Source: an uncultured Atopobiaceae bacterium
GTDB lineage: Bacteria; Actinomycetota; Coriobacteriia; Coriobacteriales; Atopobiaceae
Assembly: GCA_910579165.1 (NCBI GenBank)
Contig: CAJTTF010000002.1
Coordinates: 62,311-126,310, forward strand
Direction: 5' to 3'
Length of the DNA: 64,000 nucleotides
Shown here: piece by piece, positions 33,044 through 41,452 of the stretch
Position numbering within the stretch: the stretch's first letter is position 1
Layout: each line of letters opens with the position of its first letter
Translations under genes and position numbers: made by a program
Notes under the pieces: generated by a model
The model's database searches: none
What the model was told of the DNA's origin: nothing
Seen by the model: the letters and a program-made list of their open reading frames with translations, nothing else

Positions 33044-33772
33044 TCAGCCAGTGTTAAAAAGCTTGACCATTTTTACAATGGTACCCGGACCATTAATCTT
33101 CTTCTTGATTCTCACGTTATCAACAAGCATCCGCATTATCCTAATACCGCGTCCGTGATCAAGCGTCTGAGGAGGCAGCTCGTCTTGGCCAATCTCATAG
33201 CCAGGTCCATCATCAACGACTTCGATGTTGATACGATCATCAAAGACCTCAATCGTTACAAAACCGATTTTACTGGGGGTGTGAAGAACGACATTCCCGC
33301 ACGCCTCCCCCGTAGCAAGTGTTAGATCAAAGACCTCGTCCGTACTCAAAGGAAGTTGTTGGAAAAAGGAGCGAAGTTCTTCTCGGGCGAACTCTAAAGA
33401 GCGTTCGTCAATTCTGAGGGCATAGCGATTGCGTGGAAGTGTTCCTTTGGGAAGCGGCTTAATCTCAATTCGGGACTTTTTAGGGATGGTGGGGATTATA
33501 TCAAGAAGGCGCCCCAGGCGTAGTTTTTTTAAGATAGGCTCTGAAACGTTACAGAAGGTAAGCGTACCGCCTGTACACTGCATGTCTTTAAACTTATTAA
33601 TAATGACCGCGAGCCCCGAGGAGTCTAGATAGGTTACCTGATCAAAATCGAGAATGACTCGTTTGACGCCGCCTCTTTGCATCGCATCGAGGTGTGCTTT
33701 TAGAGCGGGTGCCGTTGCGAAGTCAATGGAGCTTCGCAAAGGAACAAGCATGCAATCAGTGATTATGAGCAT
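33044..33772 (-). CDS. fused anti-sigma factor antagonist (STAS) and anti-sigma kinase (HATPase) protein
   Basis: Partner-switching regulator of 242 residues joining two proteins that are normally separate. Residues 1 to about 100 are a STAS domain of the SpoIIAA/RsbV type; the phosphorylation site is the Ser pair in VTYLDSSGLAVI (51-52). Residues ~115-242 are a GHKL ATPase of the SpoIIAB/RsbW type: N box TGEACGNVVLH, G1 box VDDGPGYE, and G2-like DHGRGIRIMRML. AAGG precedes the ATG at seven bases. A SpoIIE-type phosphatase gene lies 153 bases upstream on the same strand, able in principle to remove the phosphate from the STAS domain. No sigma factor gene is in the window, so the target is unknown. 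The kinase might phosphorylate its own STAS domain in cis. Confidence 0.88.
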   Translation of the reverse strand: MLIITDCMLVPLRSSIDFATAPALKAHLDAMQRGGVKRVILDFDQVTYLDSSGLAVIINKFKDMQCTGGTLTFCNVSEPILKKLRLGRLLDIIPTIPKKSRIEIKPLPKGTLPRNRYALRIDERSLEFAREELRSFFQQLPLSTDEVFDLTLATGEACGNVVLHTPSKIGFVTIEVFDDRINIEVVDDGPGYEIGQDELPPQTLDHGRGIRIMRMLVDNVRIKKKINGPGTIVKMVKLFNTG

Positions 33773-33925
33773 AGAAAACCTTCTATTTGCACCTGCACAG
33801 CAAAAACACCCTACCCAAAATTCCAGTCGCTTAAACGCTATGAAGTCGTCTTCCTCAAAATCCTACGTGGCGTACGCATCAGTACGCTCTTGACTAGCAT
33901 CGCGGTCTGATGCCTTCACAAAACC

Positions 33926-36295
33926 TTACGCAGCATAAGCATCAAAACGGAGACACATAAGAGCAATGTCATCATCAAGATCATTTTGAGAAAAGGCGTA
34001 GAGCTCCTTAAGGATAATTTCGGGAATCTCTTCGGCAGGACTATCAAAATGCTTCATGAGGGCATCGTGAAGCGATAGCTCACCAAAGAACTCGCCCGTC
34101 GTAGGCCTTCTCGCCTCAATGGCGCCATCGGTATAGAGAAGAAGTTGATCTCCAGGTTCCAAAGTTGCATGCCCGTTCTCGTAAATAATCTCACGGAAGG
34201 CCCCTACAACACCAGACTGCTTATTGAGCAACTCCAGCTTTCCCGTCTTGGGCCGCATCACAATTGCGGGTGGATGTCCTGCAGAACAATAAACAAGCTT
34301 TCCTGTCTTCATATCAAGAATGCCAACAAATAGCGTTGCAAACGTTTCCAGCCGAGAAAACCCTAAGAAGAAATCGTTGAGGGAGCGCACCATATGAGCG
34401 GGAAGAAGTCCTTCCCAGGCATAAGCGCCAAGAGCAGTGCGCACGGCCGAGGAAATAGCGGCAGAACCAACGCCCTTTCCCGCGACATCGCCCATGATGA
34501 TACACGCCTTCTGATTAGGAAGCGCAATGACATCGTAGAAGTCACCGCCAATTTCCGTTGCCTTGGTAGCAGAATTGTAAAGAGGAACGACCGTAAGGCC
34601 CTCAACTTTCTGTGTCTGATTCTCAAGTCCGGCTTGCAATATTTTGCTGACATAAATGTCTTGGGCAGCGCGATTCTTATCGCGAACAAACAGACAAGCG
34701 TCCTGTAAAAAACGCTTATACAGGGTAATTTCAATATGCGAAAGAGGTTCCTCCCCCACAAAATGACCAATTGCAACGGTATGGCGTTTTCCAAGAATCT
34801 CAGGGATAACAAATACCGCGCCTACAAGCGGTTTACCAAAGACGGCAGCGGTCCATGACGAGAGAATCGAGCCTTCGCCAAAGGGGATCACCGTAACATC
34901 AGAAAGCGCACCTTCAAAGGTTTCCAGCATTTCCCGAATCTCTTCTTCTGGGTGTTCACGTTTGCTTGTCTTACGGTAGGCCTCGTTTTCGATAAGCTCG
35001 CGGTACATATCTGCAAGCGTAAAGTCGATATGATGAAAGACCTTCTCGTTGACCACAGCCGTGCACTCGCCATTCTCATCATTTTTGTAAAAAGCGAGGT
35101 ACTGAGCATCGAATACGTTTGCATATTTATGGAACAGCTTTTGGATATCAGGTTCTATGAGCGTTCCCTGTTGATTTCGCAACGACACCCACATAGCCTC
35201 GCTCGTTTGTTGGATTTCATCGGAGCTATTTGTGTGCATTGAGACAGAGGCGGTGACGAGCTCGTCTGCGTAGTGAGCCGAAAGCAGATCAAGCACGCGA
35301 GCGGATTGAGGAGAAAGCTTTGTCTTTCCCTCCCATCCAACGATGGTGAACGCAACGACCGTGCCATCAAAAATCACAGGTACGATATAGAACGAGCTCA
35401 AAGGAGGGGCAATGTTCGTGGCTATTTTATGTGTCGTCTTTTCTGATGAAGACTCAGCAAGAAACAAATAGGGCGAGCGCGATTTGGGGCCAGTTCGCGT
35501 GTAGCGAACGGTTGATTGATGCTTCATGGCAAGCTCTGCAAGTGGATCATCTGCGGGAAGATAACCAGGAATATTGTCTTTGTTTAATATGCCCTTACAG
35601 CCCTTGAGATGATATCCCTCCGCGTCTGCGAGAAAGACTCCGGCGCCCTCTGCATCGGTTGCACCCATGAGCTCAGATGACAGTACGCTGTAAATGCCTG
35701 AAGGGTCGCCGGATCCAACCGCTTTCACCAACTCCGACAAGATCCTTTCATTCCCTGAATAACTGGCGACCTCAAGCGCGTCTTTCTCAAGCGTTTCAGT
35801 TTGGGGTAATGAATCTTGCTCCCCCGTCTGTGGCACTTTAGGAGTCGTTGCGCTTGCGAGCGAATGAATTGCAACTTCAACGGAAGTATCGCTTATTTCC
35901 TGCTTCGATTCGTTAGACAAAATTGCTAGAAACACCACGCGCTTCTTCTCCCCTACGCCCAGCGCACGAACTTCAACGGGTAAGCATTGAGCGCTATGCG
36001 GCACTCTCAACATCATTTTCTGTTTGGTGCCATCATGTGTAAAAGGAAGATGGCCTCTGCCTATTGGCTTACCTTCGGGCGAAACAAGCAGTGTTTTGAT
36101 GTTGGCGTTTAGGATCTTTGGGAGCGAAAGCTCGCAAAGAGCAGAAAAATTCTTATTAGCCACGAGAATATTGCCATCCTCATCGCATCCACAGAGCGCA
36201 TCCGATGAGATTGAAAAGAGAGTAACAAGCCCTTCTGAGGAGAACAAATCAGAAAGATCTGTCTGGTGTTTAAATAATGGGCGCCACGTTGCCAT
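33926..36295 (-). CDS. PAS/GAF sensor with SpoIIE-type PP2C phosphatase domain
   Basis: A 789-residue soluble signalling phosphatase. A PAS-like domain (residues ~20-125) is followed by a variable linker, one clear GAF domain (~190-345, SELMGATDAEGAGVFLADAEG), a second GAF-like region (~380-540), and a PP2C_SpoIIE catalytic domain from about 565. That domain has the metal-binding residues in EIGGDFYDV and IMGDVAGKGVGSA, AGHPPAIV, LLLYTDGAIEAR and the final DDDIALMCLR. There are no transmembrane segments, so it senses an internal signal, a ligand of which is not apparent. Partner proteins of this class dephosphorylate STAS antagonists, and the STAS-HATPase fusion is the next gene. GAGGAAG lies four bases before the ATG. 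Confidence 0.9.
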   Translation of the reverse strand: MATWRPLFKHQTDLSDLFSSEGLVTLFSISSDALCGCDEDGNILVANKNFSALCELSLPKILNANIKTLLVSPEGKPIGRGHLPFTHDGTKQKMMLRVPHSAQCLPVEVRALGVGEKKRVVFLAILSNESKQEISDTSVEVAIHSLASATTPKVPQTGEQDSLPQTETLEKDALEVASYSGNERILSELVKAVGSGDPSGIYSVLSSELMGATDAEGAGVFLADAEGYHLKGCKGILNKDNIPGYLPADDPLAELAMKHQSTVRYTRTGPKSRSPYLFLAESSSEKTTHKIATNIAPPLSSFYIVPVIFDGTVVAFTIVGWEGKTKLSPQSARVLDLLSAHYADELVTASVSMHTNSSDEIQQTSEAMWVSLRNQQGTLIEPDIQKLFHKYANVFDAQYLAFYKNDENGECTAVVNEKVFHHIDFTLADMYRELIENEAYRKTSKREHPEEEIREMLETFEGALSDVTVIPFGEGSILSSWTAAVFGKPLVGAVFVIPEILGKRHTVAIGHFVGEEPLSHIEITLYKRFLQDACLFVRDKNRAAQDIYVSKILQAGLENQTQKVEGLTVVPLYNSATKATEIGGDFYDVIALPNQKACIIMGDVAGKGVGSAAISSAVRTALGAYAWEGLLPAHMVRSLNDFFLGFSRLETFATLFVGILDMKTGKLVYCSAGHPPAIVMRPKTGKLELLNKQSGVVGAFREIIYENGHATLEPGDQLLLYTDGAIEARRPTTGEFFGELSLHDALMKHFDSPAEEIPEIILKELYAFSQNDLDDDIALMCLRFDAYAA

Positions 36296-36320
36296 TAACT
36301 TCCTCGCATTCTAGCTCAAG

Positions 36321-36354
36321 TAAAAAAGCCCGAGAAAAGCAGTTTTCTCGGGCT
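36321..36354 (-). terminator. intrinsic terminator after tRNA-Leu(GAG)
   Basis: On the minus strand a perfect twelve-base-pair stem AGCCCGAGAAAA/TTTTCTCGGGCT with a four-base loop (36327-36354) runs into a T tract. It insulates the tRNA from the phosphatase gene that starts 26 bases further on. Confidence 0.85.
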
Positions 36355-36362
36355 CAATATAC

Positions 36363-36453
36363 TGGTGTCGGAAGCGGGACTTGAACCCGCACGCCCGTTT
36401 AATTGGGCACTAGCACCTCAAGCTAGCGCGTCTGCCTATTCCGCCACTCCGAC
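36363..36453 (-). tRNA. tRNA-Leu (anticodon GAG)
   Basis: Class II tRNA on the minus strand: acceptor GTCGGAG with TTCCGAC, anticodon loop TTGAGGT between CTAGC and GCTAG, long variable arm TGCCCAATTAAACGGGCG, T arm GTTCAAGTC, CCA encoded at 36363-36365. The 194 bases between it and feoB hold no gene; a TGCTACCAT extended -10 just upstream is a weak promoter candidate. Confidence 0.95.
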
Positions 36454-36647
36454 TTAAGTGCGTGATAGATGGTAGCACACCTTTGCCTTCTGGTGCAGCA
36501 GATATTTGCAAAAGTCCTTAGCGGATCACGGATATGGCCAGGGAGATGACTAAGGATAAGACTAAGGCGCTGGCTAGGCAAAGGGCAATGACTATAGTCT
36601 AGGCAGATTTCTAACTAAGCAAATGGCTGTGGTTATAAGATTGAATT

Positions 36648-38792
36648 CTAGGAAGCAAGATACATACGAGCAATCGTGTAGACAAGCACGGCAACAACCC
36701 AGGCCACAACAAGATTGAAAATGATCGTTCCGACCGCAAACTTAGAGCTCTTCGATTCAGATGCAATGACAGCAATCGCTGCTATACAGGGGACGTAAAG
36801 GAGACAAAACGTAAGGAAACCTAAGGCACTTGCCGGACCAAAACCAATGCTCGCAAAAGCTTGGTGCCACGTAAGAGGACCAGCAACTCCCGCTATTCCA
36901 AATAGAACAGACAATGAAGAAACTATAACTTCCTTCGCAGAAACTCCCGCTAAGAGCGCCACGGCAAGTCGCCAATCGCCGCAGCCAAAGGGTGCTAAAG
37001 CAGGGGCCAGTGCATGACCAATTATACCCGCGAAGGAGGATGAAAAGTCCTCTTCAACGTAGCCAGCGGGTCCCGTATGAAGCAAGACCCAGATAGCAAT
37101 AGAAGCAAGAAATATTACGGTGCCAGCTCGAATAAGGTAGTCCTTCACCTTGTCCCACATATACATCCAAATACTGTGAGCATCGGGCATTTTATAATCA
37201 GGAAGCGCAATCAAAAGGCTTGCGTCAACTTCCCCCTGGCCACTTCGCTTGGCATCAGTTGCGTGTATTATAAGGAGCGTGAGAAGAGCTGTAATGATTC
37301 CCAGAAAATACATTCCAAAGGCAACAAGCGCAGCGTAATTGGCAAAGAATATACCGGCAAGCAGTATGTAGACAGGCAGACGAGCAGAACAACTCATAAA
37401 GGAACAGACAAGCATAACGCGCAATTTATCGCGCTTTGATTCGAGAGTACGTGTTGCAAGAACAGCAGGCACGGTGCAGCCAAATCCCAAAATCATAGGT
37501 ATGAAGGCTCGGCCAGAAAGACCAAGTTTACTCATAATAGTGTCCATCACATACGCAACGCGACTCATATAACCCGAATCTTCTAAAAACGCCAGCGCAA
37601 AAAAAAGGATGCAAATATTGGGGAGAAACGTTACAACGGTGCCAACGCCGCTAATCACGCCATCGCAGATAAGTGATATGGCCCAATCACTTGCGCCAAC
37701 GATAGCCAGCCCCTCTCCTACCCTCGCATTGAGGAAATCAAGTCCCGCCTCAAGCCATTCTTTGCAGGTATTTCCTAGAAAGAACGTAAGAAAGAAGACG
37801 AATCCCATAATGCAGAGAAAGATGGGAATAGCAAACCATGAGTTGGTGAGAATTCTATCCGCGCTGTCAGTACGCAGAGCGACTTCGTGATTGTTAAACA
37901 CACATTCGTGGATGATCTCTTGAATAAAGTTGTAACGCTCCATGATAAAACGCTGCTCGAAGGAGGCATTTTCCGCCAATATGGCACCCTGTGCCATGTC
38001 AGATAAGGCCTCCTGTCCCAGAGGAAAGTCATGGAGAATGCCCTTATCTCCCTCTAGTTCCTTGATAGCGTACCAACGAGGATTCGCAACATCTGGGTAC
38101 TGGGCTTCAAAGTGTTCCTGCACAGCATCAATAGCTACCTCAAGCTCCGCAGAGTAAACAATAACGTTTTCTTCGTGCTTGTAGGACATGCCATCATCGG
38201 TTTCATGCAGGTGCTGCACCTTATCAAGACCGGTCATCTTGTGGTGATAAACCGCGTGCATCAACGGTTTCAGCCCCTGACGCTTTCGGGCAGAAATGGG
38301 AATAACGGGAGCACCAAGCGTCTCAGAGAGGCGATGTAGGTCAATCTCGATGCCACGCTTCTCAACGATATCCATCATGTTGAGCGCAACAACAACAGGC
38401 TTTTTCAATGCAAGTAATTCGAGCGTCAGATAAAGCGAACGCTCCAGGCAGCTTGCATCAACAACATCAACGATTACATCGGCCTCATTGCTAAAGACGA
38501 GAGATCGTGTGACTTCCTCCTCCATGGTGTAACTCGTGAGTGAGTAGGTACCAGGAAGGTCGATAAGCTCCATCAAATGGCCGTCAAAGTTGTAAAACCC
38601 CTCTTTCCCTTCTACGGTAACTCCGGGCCAGTTGGCAGTCTTGAGACTCGCTCCGGTAAGAGCGTTAAATAACGTTGTCTTGCCACAATTGGGATTTCCA
38701 ACAAACGCAACGGTGATGGAAGGATGCATCACCTCATCTACGTTCCTTTGAGGTTCTTCAGAGTACGTAAAGTGCCGAGAAAACCTATTCAC
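36648..38792 (-). CDS. feoB: ferrous iron transporter FeoB
   Basis: Fe(II) uptake permease with a cytosolic GTPase head, 714 residues. The G1 motif GNPNCGKTTLFN lies near residue 33, followed by switch I (NWPGVTVEGKEG), G3 DLPGTYSL and G4 NMMD near 140. A helical linker and two Gate domains follow (GFGCTVPAVLATRTLES near 455; ACCIAAIAV-type C-terminal gate), with about nine membrane segments from residue 310 on. The start is GTG at 38792 with GGAGG seven bases upstream, overlapping the feoA stop. Typical anaerobe iron system. The region downstream (36454-36647) includes a GACTATAGTC palindrome at about 36592 and repeated CTAAGG words, whose meaning is not clear. Confidence 0.97.
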   Translation of the reverse strand: MNRFSRHFTYSEEPQRNVDEVMHPSITVAFVGNPNCGKTTLFNALTGASLKTANWPGVTVEGKEGFYNFDGHLMELIDLPGTYSLTSYTMEEEVTRSLVFSNEADVIVDVVDASCLERSLYLTLELLALKKPVVVALNMMDIVEKRGIEIDLHRLSETLGAPVIPISARKRQGLKPLMHAVYHHKMTGLDKVQHLHETDDGMSYKHEENVIVYSAELEVAIDAVQEHFEAQYPDVANPRWYAIKELEGDKGILHDFPLGQEALSDMAQGAILAENASFEQRFIMERYNFIQEIIHECVFNNHEVALRTDSADRILTNSWFAIPIFLCIMGFVFFLTFFLGNTCKEWLEAGLDFLNARVGEGLAIVGASDWAISLICDGVISGVGTVVTFLPNICILFFALAFLEDSGYMSRVAYVMDTIMSKLGLSGRAFIPMILGFGCTVPAVLATRTLESKRDKLRVMLVCSFMSCSARLPVYILLAGIFFANYAALVAFGMYFLGIITALLTLLIIHATDAKRSGQGEVDASLLIALPDYKMPDAHSIWMYMWDKVKDYLIRAGTVIFLASIAIWVLLHTGPAGYVEEDFSSSFAGIIGHALAPALAPFGCGDWRLAVALLAGVSAKEVIVSSLSVLFGIAGVAGPLTWHQAFASIGFGPASALGFLTFCLLYVPCIAAIAVIASESKSSKFAVGTIIFNLVVAWVVAVLVYTIARMYLAS

Positions 38793-39090
38793 CGTGCGCC
38801 TCCCCCCTATCTTGAGATTTGGCGCTAGAAGCGTTATTGGAAACCACCTGAGCGATAGTAGGACCTGGCACCTCTTTCACAACAACACAAGAAGTGATGG
38901 CAGAACCAACAGCGTAGCGAGATTCTCTCACACGAATAATGGCGGTTCCATGACTTTTATTATTGAGGACATCAAGAGCGGTGCCAGGAGTCATGCCAAG
39001 GGACTCGAGACGTCGCTCTATAGTAAGGGGCAGGTTTTGAAAACGAAGTATCTTGTAGGTCTTCCCTATGATGCCGTCACTAAGATACAT
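38785..39090 (-). CDS. feoA: FeoA-domain protein
   Basis: Small SH3-like partner of FeoB, 101 residues. The YKILRF, ERRLESLGMTPGTALDVLNN and RVRESRYAVG blocks match the FeoA domain (residues ~8-78); the Ser/Lys-rich tail is extra. It overlaps feoB by eight bases. No clear Shine-Dalgarno sequence precedes the ATG at 39090, and only 33 bases separate it from oppF, so it may be read from the opp transcript or have a short leader; a TAGAAT hexamer ends ten bases before the ATG. Confidence 0.92.
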   Translation of the reverse strand: MYLSDGIIGKTYKILRFQNLPLTIERRLESLGMTPGTALDVLNNKSHGTAIIRVRESRYAVGSAITSCVVVKEVPGPTIAQVVSNNASSAKSQDRGEAHGE

Positions 39091-39123
39091 AGATGTTCTG
39101 ATTCTATACGCCAGTTCAACGTT

Positions 39124-40152
39124 CTAAAGGGCAATGTTAGACCCTTTGATGGGATAGGGTTTTGCATGCCAGCAAGCACAATAGTGGTCCTTAGTAACTT
39201 CACGCATGGGCGGGCGTTCCTTCGTGCACTTCTCGGTAGCAATGGGACAGCGTGTATGAAAGCGACAACCGCGCGGAGGGTCTACCGGCGATGGCGGATC
39301 GCCCTGGAGAATGATGCGATTACGTTTCTTCTGAATGTCTGGATTAGGAAGAGGAATCGCAGAAAGAAGCGCCTGGGTGTAAGGATGATAAGGTTCGGCG
39401 TAAAGGCCAAGGTAGTCAGAGTGCTCAACGAGAGTTCCCAGGTACATGACGGCAACCTTAGCAGAGATGTGCTGCACGACAGAAAGATCATGCGCAATGA
39501 AAAGATAAGCGGTGCCAAATTCTTTCTGCAAACGAGCTAGAAGATTGAGCACTTGTGCCTGAATAGAAACGTCAAGAGCTGAAACCGGTTCATCGCAGAT
39601 GATAAGTCGCGGGCGGAGAGCAAAAGCGCGAGCAATTCCAACGCGCTGGCGCTGACCTCCAGAAAACTCATGCGGATAGCGATTGATATGCTCAGGATTG
39701 AGGCCAACAATATCAAGGAGATATCGTACAAAATCGATGCGCTCAGAGCGGTTGGGCATAACGTTGTGAATGACAAGAGGTTCTGAAACAATCTCGCCAA
39801 TGGTCATACGTGGATTGAGCGAAGCGTATGGATCCTGAAAGATGAACTGCATATTGCGTCGCATTTCTTTCAGTTTCCTTCCCTTGAGACGAGCAATATC
39901 GTTTCCCTCAAAGAGAACACGGCCGCCAGTAGGACTCGTAAGACGCATAATAGCGCGCCCAGTTGTTGATTTACCGCAGCCCGACTCTCCTACAAGTCCG
40001 AGTGTTTCTCCAGGTGCAATTTCGAACGAGACATCGTCGACGGCCGAGACCTTCTTAGAAGTGCGACCAGAAAGAATCCCGTTGTTTATAGGGAACTCTT
40101 TAGTAAGATGCTCAACTTTGAGGATAGGTTGTTGTGATGCAGCCTTAGTCAT
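39124..40152 (-). CDS. oppF: oligopeptide/dipeptide ABC transporter ATPase OppF/DppF
   Basis: One of two ATPases powering peptide import. Walker A GESGCGKST near residue 56, Q-loop FQDPYASLNPR, signature SGGQRQR, Walker B LIICDEPVSALD, and the C-terminal OppF/DppF extension with Cys residues (PRGCRFHTRCPIATEKCTKERP) that binds an iron-sulfur cluster in some relatives. 342 residues. It starts two bases after the oppD stop. Confidence 0.96.
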   Translation of the reverse strand: MTKAASQQPILKVEHLTKEFPINNGILSGRTSKKVSAVDDVSFEIAPGETLGLVGESGCGKSTTGRAIMRLTSPTGGRVLFEGNDIARLKGRKLKEMRRNMQFIFQDPYASLNPRMTIGEIVSEPLVIHNVMPNRSERIDFVRYLLDIVGLNPEHINRYPHEFSGGQRQRVGIARAFALRPRLIICDEPVSALDVSIQAQVLNLLARLQKEFGTAYLFIAHDLSVVQHISAKVAVMYLGTLVEHSDYLGLYAEPYHPYTQALLSAIPLPNPDIQKKRNRIILQGDPPSPVDPPRGCRFHTRCPIATEKCTKERPPMREVTKDHYCACWHAKPYPIKGSNIAL

Positions 40153-40154
40153 GC

Positions 40155-41438
40155 TTACTTCGCTTTCTTTGTTGCTGCTGATTTAGTAGTGGAACGCTTT
40201 GCAGAAACAGCTTTCTTTGTTGCGGGCTTTGCGACAGAACGCTTTGCCGGAGTAGCTTTCTTTGTTGCTGTCTTAGCGGCAGAGCGCTTTGCAGCACTAG
40301 CTCTCTTTGCTGTGCCTGCCTTGCTCGTCACCTTCTTAGTGCGCGTCTTTTTCTCAGCTTCCTCAAGGGAACGAGGATTAACCGGTGCGTTCTTCTTGAC
40401 AAACTGGGCGTCTCCCGCATAGTGACAGCGCGCGGAGTGACCCGTCTTGGTCTCGTAGAGAGGCGGTAGTTCTTTACGGCAGAGCTCCGTTGCATAGGGG
40501 CAGCGTGGGTGAAATGAGCAACCACTGGGTAGATTGACCAGAGAGGGCGGGTTACCGTCGATGGGCTTCAGTGGCTTCTTTTCGTACATATCGGGCTCGG
40601 GAATGGAGCGCATCAATCCCCATGTATAAGGATGCAGCGGGTTATAGAAAATTTCATCGGCAGTTCCAAACTCAACGGGACGCCCAGCGTACATGACCAT
40701 GATTTTATCGGCCATGTTGGCAACAACCCCAAGATCATGCGTAATCATAATGATGGCGTTGTTGTTCTTGGCTTGAATCTCCTGCATGAGCTCAACGATT
40801 TGAGCCTGAATGGTTACATCAAGCGCCGTCGTTGGTTCGTCGGCAATGAGAATATCAGGATCACACGCAAGTGCCATAGCGATCATGGCACGCTGACGCA
40901 TGCCGCCAGAGAATTGATGCGGGTATTCCTTCACGCGTTGCTCGGCGTTGGGGATGCCAACCATACGAAGGAGTTCAACGGCGCGCGCAAGGGCGTCCCG
41001 TTTGGAAGCGCCCAAGTGAATTCGCGGGCCCTCGGCAAGCTGACGACCAACCGTATAGACCGGATTAAGGGAGGTCATAGGGTCTTGGAAAATCATAGCA
41101 ATATTGTTTCCACGAATTCCCTGAAGCTCCTTCTCTGATTTGTTGAGAAGAGACTCACCGCGATACAAAATATCGCCGCCTTCAATTTTTCCAGGAGGCA
41201 TTTCGATAAGTCCCATGATTGTCATCGCTGTAACCGACTTACCAGAACCAGACTCCCCCACAACTCCTAACGTCTCGCCTTTGTCAAGCGTGTAAGAGAC
41301 GCCATTTACGGCCTTAACGATGCCGTCTTTTGTATGGAAATACATCTGGAGATTTTTTACCTCCAGAAGATGCGATCCCTCAGGAATGGGCTTGTTCTTA
41401 AGGTCTTCACCGCTCATATGTTTCTTTGAAATAGTCAT
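40155..41438 (-). CDS. oppD: oligopeptide/dipeptide ABC transporter ATPase OppD with basic repeat tail
   Basis: The partner ATPase of OppF. Walker A GESGSGKSVT near residue 55, Q-loop FQDPMTSLNPV, signature SGGMRQR, Walker B ILIADEPTTALD, then the Cys-containing PSGCSFHPRCPYATELC extension that ends ordinary OppD proteins. The ATG at 41438 with GGGAGG eight bases upstream is clearly better than the start of the longer frame. After about residue 360 the protein carries a further 65 residues made almost only of Lys, Ala, Thr, Ser and Arg, in three 15-residue repeats of the type AKRSxAKxATKKA. This resembles histone H1 or the mycobacterial HU tail and is not part of the family. 427 residues in total. 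The tail's role is unknown; nucleic-acid or membrane binding are guesses. Confidence 0.95.
   Translation of the reverse strand: MTISKKHMSGEDLKNKPIPEGSHLLEVKNLQMYFHTKDGIVKAVNGVSYTLDKGETLGVVGESGSGKSVTAMTIMGLIEMPPGKIEGGDILYRGESLLNKSEKELQGIRGNNIAMIFQDPMTSLNPVYTVGRQLAEGPRIHLGASKRDALARAVELLRMVGIPNAEQRVKEYPHQFSGGMRQRAMIAMALACDPDILIADEPTTALDVTIQAQIVELMQEIQAKNNNAIIMITHDLGVVANMADKIMVMYAGRPVEFGTADEIFYNPLHPYTWGLMRSIPEPDMYEKKPLKPIDGNPPSLVNLPSGCSFHPRCPYATELCRKELPPLYETKTGHSARCHYAGDAQFVKKNAPVNPRSLEEAEKKTRTKKVTSKAGTAKRASAAKRSAAKTATKKATPAKRSVAKPATKKAVSAKRSTTKSAATKKAK
40192..40326 (-). repeat. 45-bp tandem repeats encoding the OppD tail
   Basis: Units begin at 40192, 40237 and 40282, an exact 45-base period, with diverged copies; a partial unit precedes the first. 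Each whole unit encodes 15 residues, so copy-number change keeps the frame. Confidence 0.8.
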
Positions 41439-41452
41439 TGAATGCCCTCCCT

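Noticed and set aside
36540..36647. Regulatory region or small RNA with CTAAGG words and a GACTATAGTC palindrome
   Set aside because: It lies downstream of feoB and upstream of tRNA-Leu with no clear promoter or hairpin plus T run, so I could not support a feature.
38794..39540. 248-residue plus-strand open frame
   Set aside because: It lies antisense to feoA and oppF, both with full family motifs, and has no recognisable domain.
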